A program made the position numbers and the translations under genes. Shown one piece after another: positions 8,422 through 16,816 of a DNA stretch of 64,000 nt. Each line of letters opens with the position of its first letter. Position 1 is the stretch's first letter. The notes under the pieces are model-generated. The model was given only the letters and a program-made list of their open reading frames with translations. It searched no databases and had not been told where the DNA came from. Source of the stretch: Plesiomonas sp051652165 (GTDB lineage Bacteria; Pseudomonadota; Gammaproteobacteria; Enterobacterales; CAMTGL01). The stretch covers positions 157,063 through 221,062 of the forward strand of contig NZ_JBOFTR010000002.1 in the NCBI RefSeq assembly GCF_051652165.1, given 5' to 3'.

Positions 8422-9429
8422 TTACATACTGCGTGCACGCGCTTTGGCACGTAAAGCGGCTTTATCACTTGCACTTAAAAATGCTTGTGTCATGCCGTTT
8501 TCTTGCGCTTGGCGGATTTGTGCGGTTGACAAGCCTGCGGCAGGTGCAGCAACAAGATATTCATGGCGAATATCAATGCCCTCTACTGCGGGATCATCCG
8601 TATTCAGGCTGGCTAAAATGCCGTGTGCCAAGAACGCTTTCAGTGGATGATCACTCAACGTACTGACTGTTGTGGTTTGTATATTTGAAGTCAGTGCTGA
8701 TTCAATACCGATTTGGTGTTCAGCGAGGTAATCCATCAAACGGGGATCTTCAATCGCTTTGACCCCATGCCCAATACGCTCGGCACCGAGTTGATTAATC
8801 GCTTGCCAAATGCTCTCTGCACCTGCAGCTTCACCTGCATGTACAGTAATATGTAACCCAGCATCACGGACTTGGTGAAAATGTGGTACAAACAGCTCAC
8901 CAGGTTGACCAAGCTCATCACCGGCCAGATCGATTGCCACTAAATGCTGGCGGCAAGCAAGCAGTGCATCTAACTCTTGCTGACAGGCCACTGTGCCAAA
9001 TGTGCGGCTTAAAATCCCAATTAAGTTCGCTTGTACGGTGAAATCTTTCTGCCCTTGTGTAATGCCATCAATGACCGCTTCTACCACGCCTTGCAGTGGT
9101 AAGTTGTGTTTCATTGCCATGTAATAAGGGGAAAAACGCAGTTCGGTATAATCTAACCCAATCTTATCGGCATCTTGCATATTTTCATAGGCAACACGGC
9201 GACAGGCATCAAGATCAGCAAGCACACTCACACCCCAATCAAGCTTTTGTAGAAAGCTGACTAAGGTTGGCGCATTATCAGTAATACTAACGTAGGGTAG
9301 CAATGCATTCAGATTATCCGCAGGCAGTGCGATACCGTGCTGCTGACCTAATGCCAAGATAGTTGCAGGGCGGATATTGCCATCAAGGTGGCGGTGTAAG
9401 TCGGTCAACGGTAAATCACGAGCGATCAT
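8422..9429 (-). CDS. add: Adenosine deaminase
   Basis: Hydrolytically deaminates adenosine and deoxyadenosine to inosine forms in the cytoplasm (purine salvage and nucleoside catabolism). Zinc-binding HRHLDG near the N-terminus, the HAGEA segment with the catalytic His/Glu, GIESALTSNIQT and SLNTDDP are all intact. With the start at 9429, where GGGAG precedes by about 9 bases, the protein is 335 residues, against 333 in E. coli. An upstream in-frame extension (18 or so residues) is rejected because it lacks family similarity. The promoter region carries a perfect CRP site, and cytR lies in the same window. This suggests add belongs to the CRP/CytR nucleoside regulon here. Confidence 0.96.
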   Translation of the reverse strand: MIARDLPLTDLHRHLDGNIRPATILALGQQHGIALPADNLNALLPYVSITDNAPTLVSFLQKLDWGVSVLADLDACRRVAYENMQDADKIGLDYTELRFSPYYMAMKHNLPLQGVVEAVIDGITQGQKDFTVQANLIGILSRTFGTVACQQELDALLACRQHLVAIDLAGDELGQPGELFVPHFHQVRDAGLHITVHAGEAAGAESIWQAINQLGAERIGHGVKAIEDPRLMDYLAEHQIGIESALTSNIQTTTVSTLSDHPLKAFLAHGILASLNTDDPAVEGIDIRHEYLVAAPAAGLSTAQIRQAQENGMTQAFLSASDKAALRAKARARSM

Positions 9430-9460
9430 TCTGCATTCTCCCATAATAATATGGTGTGAG

Positions 9461-9524
9461 AGTATAGGCATCCGAATGTAAAACACCTAGGTTTGTTGCT
9501 TTTTTTATGTGACAAAAATCACAT
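9461..9524 (-). promoter_or_regulatory. add promoter with perfect CRP site at -61.5
   Basis: On the minus strand a -10 TATACT (9461-9466) predicts a start near 9454. A perfect CRP palindrome ATGTGA-CAAAAA-TCACAT occupies 9507-9524, centred at 9515.5, exactly -61.5 from that start. This is the classical class I activation position. No good -35 is visible, which fits activator dependence. Transcription start is predicted, not measured. Confidence 0.7.
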
Positions 9525-9718
9525 CGAGGGGGCGGTGTTGCAGAGTGTTTGGTTTTGGTGTGTGCAGGTATTGTGACTTATCTGTTTAACCGAGATTAAC
9601 AGAGCAGAACAACCTATTGTTCGAGGGCCATTTGTAGCCAGATCGCGCATATATTCTGCTATGATTTATCTATTTTTGTGGTCATTACCGCGATTATTGA
9701 GTCGTGCTTGCGCAATAC

Positions 9719-11149
9719 TCACACTGAATAATCGGTATCTAAATCAAACTCTTTGAGTTTACGGGTAAGAGTATTGCGCCCCCAGCCCAGTAAGCGCGCC
9801 GCTTCTTGTTTATGCCCTTGAGTGTAGTGCAGTGCGGTTTGTAATAGAACGCGTTCAAATTCAGGTTGTGCATGGGTCAGAAGTGATTGTTCACCCTGTT
9901 GTAAATGTTGTAATGCCCAGTGCTGAAGCTGCTGTTGCCATGCAGTGTGCAGGCTAAAAGCCGATGAGTCTGTAGTAGGAACACGTAGCTCTTCAGGTAA
10001 ATCAGTCGCTAAGATCTCTTTTCCTGCGGCCATAACCGTTAGGCCACGGCAAACATTCTCTAATTGGCGCACATTACCAGGCCAGCGAAAGGTCCTCATC
10101 AGTTGCAGTGCCGCAGGATGTAGGCTTTTTGCCTCTACGCCCAACTCACGGGCTGCCAATTGTAAAAAATGCTGCGTTAACACGGCAATATCTTGCGTGC
10201 GTTCACGCAGGGCCGGCAGTAAAATTTTAATCACATTGAGGCGATGATACAGATCTTCACGAAAGAGCCCTTGCTGCACCTGTCGCTCTAGATTTTGGTG
10301 GGTGGCGGCAATAATACGCACATTCACATTGACGGCTTGATGTCCACCTACGCGGTAAAATTGCCCTTGGGCTAAAACACGTAGCAGACGGGTTTGTACA
10401 TCAATAGGCATATCACCAATTTCATCTAAAAATAGTGTGCCACCATTAGCTTGCTCAAAGCGCCCTTGACGCACGGTGTTTGCACCGGTAAAGGCTCCTT
10501 TCTCATGGCCAAACAATTCAGATTCAATCAAATCTTTGGGAATAGCGGCCATATTGAGCGCAATAAATGGCGCATGCGCACATGGGCTGTGCTGATGCAG
10601 CGCATGGGCGATTAACTCTTTACCTGTGCCTGACTCACCATTAATTAATACACTAATAGATGAGCGTGATAATCGGCCAATAGCGCGAAATACCTCTTGC
10701 ATGGCAGGAGCTTCACCAATAATAGCAGGGCTGTGCGGATGGGTGGGTGAAGAGGGGATAGGCGGTACGCGACATAACTCACGGCGATGTAAAATAGCCC
10801 GCTCAGCCAAACTTACCGCGTCATCAATATCAAACGGTTTGGGCAGATAGTCAAATGCGCCGCGTTGATAGGCGCTGACTGCCGCATCTAAATCAGAGTG
10901 CGCTGTCATAATGATGACCGGCAGATCAGGATATTGAGTCTGCAATTGAGTGAGCAGTGTTAAACCATCGATACCCGGCATTCGAATATCAGAGATCAGT
11001 ACATCAGGGCTGCGAGTTGTGAGTGCGTGCAACACCTGCTGCGCATCTTCGAACGTTTCACAATGTATGCCACTGCCAGAGAGTGCTTTATCTAATACCC
11101 AGCGGATGGCGCTATCATCATCTGCAACCCAGACTTGCCCTGTACTCAT
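9719..11149 (-). CDS. glnG: Nitrogen response regulator NtrC
   Basis: Sigma-54 enhancer-binding protein of the nitrogen starvation response. It has an N-terminal receiver domain (WVADDDSAIRW acidic pocket; phospho-acceptor Asp in DVLISDIRMPG). A central AAA+ domain follows, with Walker A GESGTGKE, the GAFTGA loop that contacts sigma-54, and DEIGDMP. The C-terminus is a Fis-type helix-turn-helix (KQEAARLLGWGRNTLTRKLKEF). The start at 11149 gives 476 residues and has GAGG 6 bases upstream; an ATG 12 bases earlier is the alternative. It follows glnL by 34 bp on the same strand, so both are co-transcribed. Confidence 0.97.
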   Translation of the reverse strand: MSTGQVWVADDDSAIRWVLDKALSGSGIHCETFEDAQQVLHALTTRSPDVLISDIRMPGIDGLTLLTQLQTQYPDLPVIIMTAHSDLDAAVSAYQRGAFDYLPKPFDIDDAVSLAERAILHRRELCRVPPIPSSPTHPHSPAIIGEAPAMQEVFRAIGRLSRSSISVLINGESGTGKELIAHALHQHSPCAHAPFIALNMAAIPKDLIESELFGHEKGAFTGANTVRQGRFEQANGGTLFLDEIGDMPIDVQTRLLRVLAQGQFYRVGGHQAVNVNVRIIAATHQNLERQVQQGLFREDLYHRLNVIKILLPALRERTQDIAVLTQHFLQLAARELGVEAKSLHPAALQLMRTFRWPGNVRQLENVCRGLTVMAAGKEILATDLPEELRVPTTDSSAFSLHTAWQQQLQHWALQHLQQGEQSLLTHAQPEFERVLLQTALHYTQGHKQEAARLLGWGRNTLTRKLKEFDLDTDYSV

Positions 11150-11183
11150 CGTTTGCCTCATTAATCTGCCTTAGGTCTCTCTA

Positions 11184-12230
11184 TTATTTTCGTAGCGGCA
11201 AATACACTGAAAATTCAGTATGGCCAGGCCAACTGCTGCACTCAATTTTCCCTTGATGCTGGTCAATAATATGGTGTGCAATTGATAGCCCAAGCCCAGT
11301 GCCGCCCTCACGCCCACTGACCATCGGATAAAAGAGAATATCTTGCAGGTGTGCTGGAATACCTGATCCGGTATCAATAATATCAAGCCGTATCACGAGC
11401 CGATAGCGTTCGCCGTGCAGCATCTGCTGAAAGGCGGTGCGTGTACGGAAGGTAATACTGCCAGTGTGTTCGCCAAGTGCTTGTAGGGCGTTACGCGCCA
11501 TATTTAAGATGGCTTGTTCAAGTTGCTCGGCATCATGCTCAAATTCCGGTAGGCTTGGGTCATAATCACGCAACAGTGTAATATGAGGCGGTTTTTCTAG
11601 CTCAATGAGTTGCCGCACCCGTTCTAGTACAACATGCAAATTCTGCTCTATCCGTACGCCTGGCCGCTGTGGGCCGAGTAGACGATCAACTAAGTTTCGT
11701 AGCCTATCTGCTTGGCTAATAATTATCTGGGTGTATTCAGTCAGCTCAGGGTTAGGCAGGGCTTTTTCTAGCAGTTGTGCAGCTCCCCGTAATCCCCCTA
11801 GTGGATTTTTAATCTCATGCGCCAGACTACGGACTAAATCACGTGCCGCAACTTGTTGCGTTTGATGCAGTAACTCTTGGCTAATTTTTCGGTGAGTATC
11901 GAGCGGTTGTAACTCAACTAAAATAGCTGAACTTTCCGGTGTGATCAGTGGTTGGGCCGTTAGCGCCAATGTGTGGGCTCGCCCATCAATCACCAGCATC
12001 ACTTCGTTATCGGTAAAACTCTGTTGGCTATCAAGCGAGATCTGCATCAGTGTCAGATCAAGTGAGATATAACTAAACAGTGAGGCAAGAGGTAAACCGA
12101 TAAGTTTACGGGTGCTGTGTGCCAGCAGTTGTTCTGCCGCGGGGTTAGCAAACTGAATGGTTAAATCATCATCAAGCAGTAAGACACTGGTTTTGAGGTT
12201 GTTGAGCAGCAAGTGGGAGTAGTGCAACAT
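11184..12230 (-). CDS. glnL: Nitrogen sensor histidine kinase NtrB
   Basis: Phosphorylates or dephosphorylates NtrC under control of PII. An N-terminal PAS domain (ILLDDDLTIQFANPAAEQLL type) is followed by the H-box SLAHEIKNPLGGLRGAAQLL with the phospho-His, the N-box region (NMARNALQALG), G1 DTGSGIP and G2 GGTGLGLS. It ends in SWPGHTEFSVYLPLRK, as in enterics. The start at 12230, with AAGGCGAG just upstream, gives 348 residues against 349 in E. coli. It is cytoplasmic, with no membrane segment. Unlike enterobacteria, no glnA lies upstream; the next gene is glpK. The gene therefore needs its own promoter, and NtrC-like sites lie upstream. Confidence 0.96.
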   Translation of the reverse strand: MLHYSHLLLNNLKTSVLLLDDDLTIQFANPAAEQLLAHSTRKLIGLPLASLFSYISLDLTLMQISLDSQQSFTDNEVMLVIDGRAHTLALTAQPLITPESSAILVELQPLDTHRKISQELLHQTQQVAARDLVRSLAHEIKNPLGGLRGAAQLLEKALPNPELTEYTQIIISQADRLRNLVDRLLGPQRPGVRIEQNLHVVLERVRQLIELEKPPHITLLRDYDPSLPEFEHDAEQLEQAILNMARNALQALGEHTGSITFRTRTAFQQMLHGERYRLVIRLDIIDTGSGIPAHLQDILFYPMVSGREGGTGLGLSIAHHIIDQHQGKIECSSWPGHTEFSVYLPLRK

Positions 12231-12306
12231 ATCTCGCCTTAATGATGTCAGCCTGACAGCAAGCAAAAGCAGTGTACACGGACTTGAGGTTTAACAGATA
12301 CCTCTT

Positions 12307-12345
12307 TGCGCCAAAAAAGTGCCGATTGTGCACCCAAAAGTGCCA
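12307..12345 (-). promoter_or_regulatory. Tandem NtrC-like sites before glnL
   Basis: Two imperfect copies of the NtrC pattern (GCAC-N7-GTGC) lie about 80-115 bp upstream of the glnL start: TGCGCCAAAAAAGTGCC (12307-12323) and TGCACCCAAAAGTGCCA (12329-12345, spacing one base short). Centres are about 22 bp apart, near two helical turns. In E. coli NtrC represses the glnL promoter through such a site. Confidence 0.4.
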
Positions 12346-12605
12346 CTGTGATGACCTTTTGATGCGTGATTAAAAAGAGCGTATGAAACGTGTGTAAATC
12401 AGGCTATGTTAGGGGGGATGCGTGCAGAACCCCTTTTGTACGGTAAGCATACCCGCTTATTTGTACCCAATATGCTGGTGAGTTTGGTGAGTTTGGTGAG
12501 TTTGGTGGGGAAGTGGCAGGGGCAGGGGCAATTGGGTAGAGGCAGTGATGTCAGTACACAACAGATCACGATGATAGAGATTCGTAATCGTGGTCGCTCT
12601 TGTCA
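12346..12605. other. Gene-free stretch between glnL and glpK
   Basis: About 260 bp. It contains three head-to-tail copies of GTGAGTTTG (12478-12504). An open frame on the + strand (12406-12651) runs over this repeat and into the glpK terminator, has no ribosome binding site and a repeat-derived sequence, so I do not call it. Confidence 0.5.
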
Positions 12606-12635
12606 AATAACAAAGCCATCTGAAGCGATGGCTTT
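12606..12635 (-). terminator. Terminator of glpFK
   Basis: Arms AAAGCCATC/GATGGCTTT with a 6-base loop, followed on the minus strand by TGTTATTTG. It lies 35 bp downstream of the glpK stop. Confidence 0.6.
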
Positions 12636-12669
12636 ACTGTGTTTTGCCTAGAGTGGTTAGTGTTGGTAC

Positions 12670-14169
12670 TTAATCTTCCCAGTGCTGTGCGCGGCTGACC
12701 GCTTTTTGCCAGCCCTTATACAGGCGTGCACGTTCACCGTCAGACATGGTCGGTTCAAATACCCGATCAATGGCTGCTTTGCACTTGAGCTCATCCAAGT
12801 TCTTCCAAAAACCAATTGCCAGACCCGCCAGATACGCCGCACCGAGCGCGGTGACTTCACGCACTTGTGGCCGCTCAACCGTGGTGCCCAGAATGTCAGA
12901 TTGGAACTGCATCAGGAAGTTGTTTTGTACTGCACCACCGTCAACCCGTAGGGCGGTCAGCGGAGTACTGGAGTCAGCTTGCATCGCATCGAGCACATCA
13001 CGGGTTTGATAGGCGACGGATTCGAGCGTGGCGCGGATCAGATGGTCACGGTTTGCACCGCGGGTCAGACCGAAAATTGCGCCACGGGCATACGGATCCC
13101 AGTAGGGAGCGCCAAGGCCGGTAAACGCCGGTACAACGTATACGCCGTTGCTGTCTTTAACCTTGGTGGCGAAGTATTCAGAGTCGAACGAGTCACCCAG
13201 CAGACGCAGCTCATCACGTAGCCACTGAATAGAGGCACCGCCGATAAATACCGCACCTTCAAGTGCATAGTTTGGTTCACCTTTCGGGCCACATGCAATG
13301 GTCGTGAGCAGACCGTGGTGCGAACGTACCGCCTCTTTACCGGTGTTCATCAGCAAGAAGCAGCCCGTTCCGTAAGTATTTTTTGCCATACCCGGATGTA
13401 CGCACATCTGGCCAAACAGCGCGGCTTGCTGGTCACCGGCAATACCGGCAATCGGGATACGGGTACCGCCTTTACCACCAATGTTGGTTTGGCCATAAAC
13501 TTCGGAGGATGGGCGTACCGCTGGCAGCATTGCACGTGGGATATCCAGTGCTTCAAGCATGCGGGTATCCCAGTCTAGCGTGTGGATATTAAACATCATG
13601 GTACGTGAGGCGTTGGTGTAGTCGGTAACGTGTGCACGCCCTTGGGTCATCTTCCAGACCAGCCAAGTGTCAACCGTACCAAACAGCAGCTCTCCACGCT
13701 GGGCACGTTCACGTGAACCTTCAACATGGTCTAAAATCCACTTCACTTTGGTGCCTGAGAAGTAAGGGTCAACCACTAGACCGGTATTGTGGCGGATGTA
13801 CTCTTCTAGCCCTTGCTCTTTAAGTGCTTCGCAGATAGGCGCAGTGCGGCGGCACTGCCAGACAATGGCATTATAAATCGGCTTGCCAGTCTCTTTTTCC
13901 CACACAATAGTGGTTTCACGCTGGTTGGTGATACCAATACCGGCAACCTGATCAGAGGTGATACCGGCTTTTGCCAGCACTTCGACTAGCACGGCACTTT
14001 GTGTACCCCAGATCTCCATCGGGTCGTGTTCTACCCAGCCCGCTTGTGGGTAGTGTTGGGTAAACTCGCGTTGTGAAACACTGATAACATTGGCATCGTG
14101 ATCAAGAACAATCGCACGTGAACTGGTTGTGCCTTGATCCAGCGCCACCATGAATTTTTTTTCAGTCAT
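12670..14169 (-). CDS. glpK: Glycerol kinase
   Basis: Phosphorylates glycerol to sn-glycerol-3-phosphate, trapping it in the cytoplasm. FGGY-family signatures are VALDQGTTSSRAI at the N-terminus, the conserved WVEHDP segment, GIAGDQQAALFGQ and YVVPAFTGLGAPYWDP, with LRVDGGAVQNNFLMQ in the ATP-binding half. The start at 14169 is preceded by GGAG 6 bases away and gives 499 residues (E. coli 502). It follows glpF by 163 bp on the same strand, the usual glpFK operon. Feedback inhibition by fructose-1,6-bisphosphate and EIIA-Glc is known for the enteric enzyme; I did not check those surface residues. Confidence 0.97.
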   Translation of the reverse strand: MTEKKFMVALDQGTTSSRAIVLDHDANVISVSQREFTQHYPQAGWVEHDPMEIWGTQSAVLVEVLAKAGITSDQVAGIGITNQRETTIVWEKETGKPIYNAIVWQCRRTAPICEALKEQGLEEYIRHNTGLVVDPYFSGTKVKWILDHVEGSRERAQRGELLFGTVDTWLVWKMTQGRAHVTDYTNASRTMMFNIHTLDWDTRMLEALDIPRAMLPAVRPSSEVYGQTNIGGKGGTRIPIAGIAGDQQAALFGQMCVHPGMAKNTYGTGCFLLMNTGKEAVRSHHGLLTTIACGPKGEPNYALEGAVFIGGASIQWLRDELRLLGDSFDSEYFATKVKDSNGVYVVPAFTGLGAPYWDPYARGAIFGLTRGANRDHLIRATLESVAYQTRDVLDAMQADSSTPLTALRVDGGAVQNNFLMQFQSDILGTTVERPQVREVTALGAAYLAGLAIGFWKNLDELKCKAAIDRVFEPTMSDGERARLYKGWQKAVSRAQHWED

Positions 14170-14332
14170 CGTCGACTCCATTGTTCTATCCTAGGTCAGT
14201 TATTCTTAATTTTACGCATGAATGCGTCATTATTCAGTGGATTATAGGGTCTTTTTGCCATGGGCTTAAAAATAATGCTGGCACGGCAGCTCAACGGTAT
14301 CAGGCATCGTAATGTGATTGATATCACCCGTG

Positions 14333-15175
14333 TTATTGCGCTGTTTTGGTCACAGGGCTCTTATCATCAGTTAATGCACAACGATTACAAGGCAGATTGC
14401 GGCCAATCATGGCGCGATAACCAGCAGCACCCAAACATGCACCAACAATCGGGGCAATAATTGGGATAATAAAATACGGAATATCACGTCCCCCTGTCAG
14501 GGCGATATCCCCCCAACCGGCGATAAATGCCAGCAGTTTCGGGCCAAAATCACGTGCCGGATTCATCGCAAAGCCAGTGAGCGGGCCCATTGCGCCACCA
14601 ATAATGGCAATGACTAGACCAATGAGCAGTGGCGCTATTGGGCCGCGTGGCAAGCCGTTACCATCGTCAGTCAATGCCATAATTAGCGCCATTAGAACGG
14701 CGGTAATCACCAATTCAACCACAAAAGCGTGGCCGACACTGATGGCAGCATGTGGGTAGGTTGAGAATATACCGGCTGTTTGTAGGCTCTCTACGCTGCC
14801 GCGTACGATGTTGTGGGTTGCCTCAACGTTGGTAAACAGATTGCCGTACAGGAAGTAGATCAGTGCAGCAGCACAAAATGCGCCCGCAACTTGCGCAATA
14901 ATAAATGGGATCACGCGCTTGCGATCAAAACAGGCAAATAGCCACAAGGCAATAGTCACCGCAGGGTTAAGGTGTGCGCCAGAAACACCGGCAGTCAGGT
15001 AGATGGCCATTGCCACGCCCACCCCCCAGATAATACTGATCTCCCATAAGCTCATGCTTGCGCCAGCTAAATTCGCTGCAGCCACACAGCCAAGGCCAAA
15101 GAAGATGAGAAGTCCGGTTCCGATAAATTCAGCGGTACATTGTGCGGTAAGCGTAGGGTGATGAGTTGTAGGCAT
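14333..15175 (-). CDS. glpF: Glycerol uptake facilitator (aquaglyceroporin)
   Basis: Inner-membrane channel of the MIP family for glycerol and small polyols. Both half-helix selectivity motifs are present: HLNPAVT near residue 66 and GFAMNPARDFGP near 200. Six transmembrane segments are evident. The start at 15175 with AGGA about 8 bases upstream gives 280 residues, matching E. coli GlpF (281). A longer in-frame start would add a non-conserved 47-residue leader and is rejected. First gene of the glpFK operon, with GlpR- and CRP-like sites upstream. Confidence 0.96.
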   Translation of the reverse strand: MPTTHHPTLTAQCTAEFIGTGLLIFFGLGCVAAANLAGASMSLWEISIIWGVGVAMAIYLTAGVSGAHLNPAVTIALWLFACFDRKRVIPFIIAQVAGAFCAAALIYFLYGNLFTNVEATHNIVRGSVESLQTAGIFSTYPHAAISVGHAFVVELVITAVLMALIMALTDDGNGLPRGPIAPLLIGLVIAIIGGAMGPLTGFAMNPARDFGPKLLAFIAGWGDIALTGGRDIPYFIIPIIAPIVGACLGAAGYRAMIGRNLPCNRCALTDDKSPVTKTAQ

Positions 15176-15266
15176 AGTTGCAGTCCTGTTGTTATTGTGG
15201 AGTCCGCAATGGGGAGTACTTAATGGGATAGACCAGATCAGTTGTCCTTGGTGTAAAGATAACGTT

Positions 15267-15336
15267 AAAGTTCGAATGCGAAAAATAAGAAAGATAGAAT
15301 GTGCGCTATCGGTCAAAATTTATGATTTTTTGCACA
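15267..15336 (-). promoter_or_regulatory. glpFK control region: GlpR-like and CRP-like sites
   Basis: A GlpR-like operator with core GTTCG-AATG-CGAA lies at 15267-15286 (about 14 of 20 positions of the consensus as I remember it). A CRP-like site TATGA-TTTTTT-GCACA (8 of 10 half-site bases) lies at 15321-15336. Both are upstream of glpF, in the order expected for glycerol induction plus catabolite control. No transcription start is assigned. Confidence 0.5.
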
Positions 15337-15760
15337 TTTTTTAGTGAACAGGCTCAAAATTTAGTGATAAGTAGCAAAATATGCTCTTTACGCATTTTCT
15401 GATAGCTGAATCAATTAAGCTAAAAGGGGTGGGGATCAACACCAAGAGTGAGTGGAATGTAACTGATGATGGTGTAATGTTTGTTTTATGTTTCTTTGGC
15501 GAATATGGGCCTGTTTTCGTGAATATTGGGTAGATAACAAAAAGGGTTTGGTATACGTGTTGTGGTATAAATGGCTTGCCGTATCAAAGGGATTAGTGCG
15601 TTATTAGACTCCCCTTTCCTAAGGATATGGCTGAATAAATCATAATATATACGAAAGAGAGTAAAAAGCTGTGTGGATAGGGCTGTGGTCTATGCAGGCT
15701 GTGGGGTACAATCGATAATACGTATAGTCGCGATAGTGCGATGATTAAAGGAGTCTTTAT
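15337..15760. other. Gene-free stretch between glpF and zapB
   Basis: About 420 bp separating divergent genes. It is AT-rich with no supported open frame. The last 12 bases hold AAGGAG, the zapB ribosome binding site. I see no other clear element. Confidence 0.5.
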
Positions 15761-16000
15761 ATGTCTTTTGAAGTATTTGAGAAGTTGGAATCTAAAGTTC
15801 AACAAGCTGTTGATACCATCCAGTTACTGCAGATGGAAATTGAAGAGCTTAAAGATCAAAATCACACACTGGCACAACAAGTTCAACAAGGGGCATCTTC
15901 TCATGATGCTCTGCTGCGTGAAAATGAGCAGTTACGTTCTGAGCACCATGGCTGGCAAGAGCGTTTACGCGTACTGCTCGGTAAGATGGACGAAGTGTAA
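15761..16000 (+). CDS. zapB: Cell division protein ZapB
   Basis: Small coiled-coil protein that layers over the Z-ring through ZapA and helps link it to the chromosome terminus. The 79-residue product is almost entirely heptad-pattern coiled coil, opening with MSFEVFEKLESKVQQAVDTI and containing IEELKDQN and the late LLGKMDEV end, all typical of ZapB. AAGGAG precedes the ATG at good spacing. It is monocistronic, ended by a strong terminator immediately after the stop. In E. coli zapB is also next to glpF, transcribed divergently, so the layout is conserved. Confidence 0.96.
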   Translation: MSFEVFEKLESKVQQAVDTIQLLQMEIEELKDQNHTLAQQVQQGASSHDALLRENEQLRSEHHGWQERLRVLLGKMDEV

Positions 16001-16003
16001 TAT

Positions 16004-16037
16004 AAAAAAACAGAGCATTTATGCTCTGTTTTTTTAT
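16004..16037. terminator. Terminator after zapB
   Basis: Arms AAAAAACAGAGCAT/ATGCTCTGTTTTTT around a two-base loop, giving T-runs on both strands. Four bases after the zapB stop; it could also serve rraA. Confidence 0.88.
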
Positions 16038-16148
16038 CTCGCTACCGTGCAGTGGCGACTTATCACAGATAACAGAGAGTGTAGGCTTATCTCTTCGTCT
16101 TTTCAGCAATGAATATGAATCGGTTGATAGGCAAAGCTAAAAAGTCCG

Positions 16149-16634
16149 TTAGTCGATCTCAAGAGGCTCTGGCGATAAGAGTATCCCCGTACTATCAGCA
16201 TAAACATGATCTTCAGGTAAAAACGTTACCCCTCCAAAGTTCACCGGAACATCGGTTTCACCGTGCCCTTGCTGATCTGCACCTACAGGGATAGGAGCAA
16301 GTGCTTGAATGCCAATATCGCTCTCTTCAAGCTCATCCACTTGGCGAATTGCACCGTATACAATGATACCTTCCCAAGCGTTATCACAGGCTTTACGTGC
16401 TAAAGCTGCATCAATCAAGGCTCGACGTACTGAGCCGCCACCATCAACCAGCAATACACGACCAAGGCCGTTTTCCTCGAGTACTTCACTGATCAATTGG
16501 TTGTCTTCAAAACATTTAATAGTGGTGATTTTTCCGCTAAATGCACTGCGACCGCCGAAGCTGGAGAACATAGGTTCAACCACATCAACTTGATCTAAAT
16601 AGATATCGCACAGTTCAGAAGTATCATATTTCAT
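16149..16634 (-). CDS. rraA: Ribonuclease activity regulator RraA
   Basis: Trimeric protein that binds RNase E (and RhlB) and inhibits mRNA decay. The 161 residues match the family from the opening MKYDTSELCDIYLDQVDVVEPMF-type segment through the conserved VDGGGSVRRALIDA and WEGIIVYGAIRQVDEL motifs. Length is the E. coli length. The family fold is methyltransferase-like without catalytic activity. It is downstream of menA on the same strand, separated by 182 bp, the same order as in E. coli. Confidence 0.96.
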   Translation of the reverse strand: MKYDTSELCDIYLDQVDVVEPMFSSFGGRSAFSGKITTIKCFEDNQLISEVLEENGLGRVLLVDGGGSVRRALIDAALARKACDNAWEGIIVYGAIRQVDELEESDIGIQALAPIPVGADQQGHGETDVPVNFGGVTFLPEDHVYADSTGILLSPEPLEID

Positions 16635-16816
16635 AAAACATCAGCTTAGTGATTGAGTGTGCTCAAAGTATAACCTTGAGCAAGCTGATTGCAAAACCAC
16701 CAACATCGGCAGATGCAACGAAAGTCTGTTTTTTTCCACAAAGGTATTATGGCCAAATGAGTGCCCGATATGATAAACGAGCATATCTCTGAGGTTTTAA
16801 CACAAGAGTGCAGGTG

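Noticed and set aside
12406..12651. 81-codon open frame on the + strand before glpK
   Set aside because: It contains the GTGAGTTTG micro-repeat, crosses the glpFK terminator and has no ribosome binding site.
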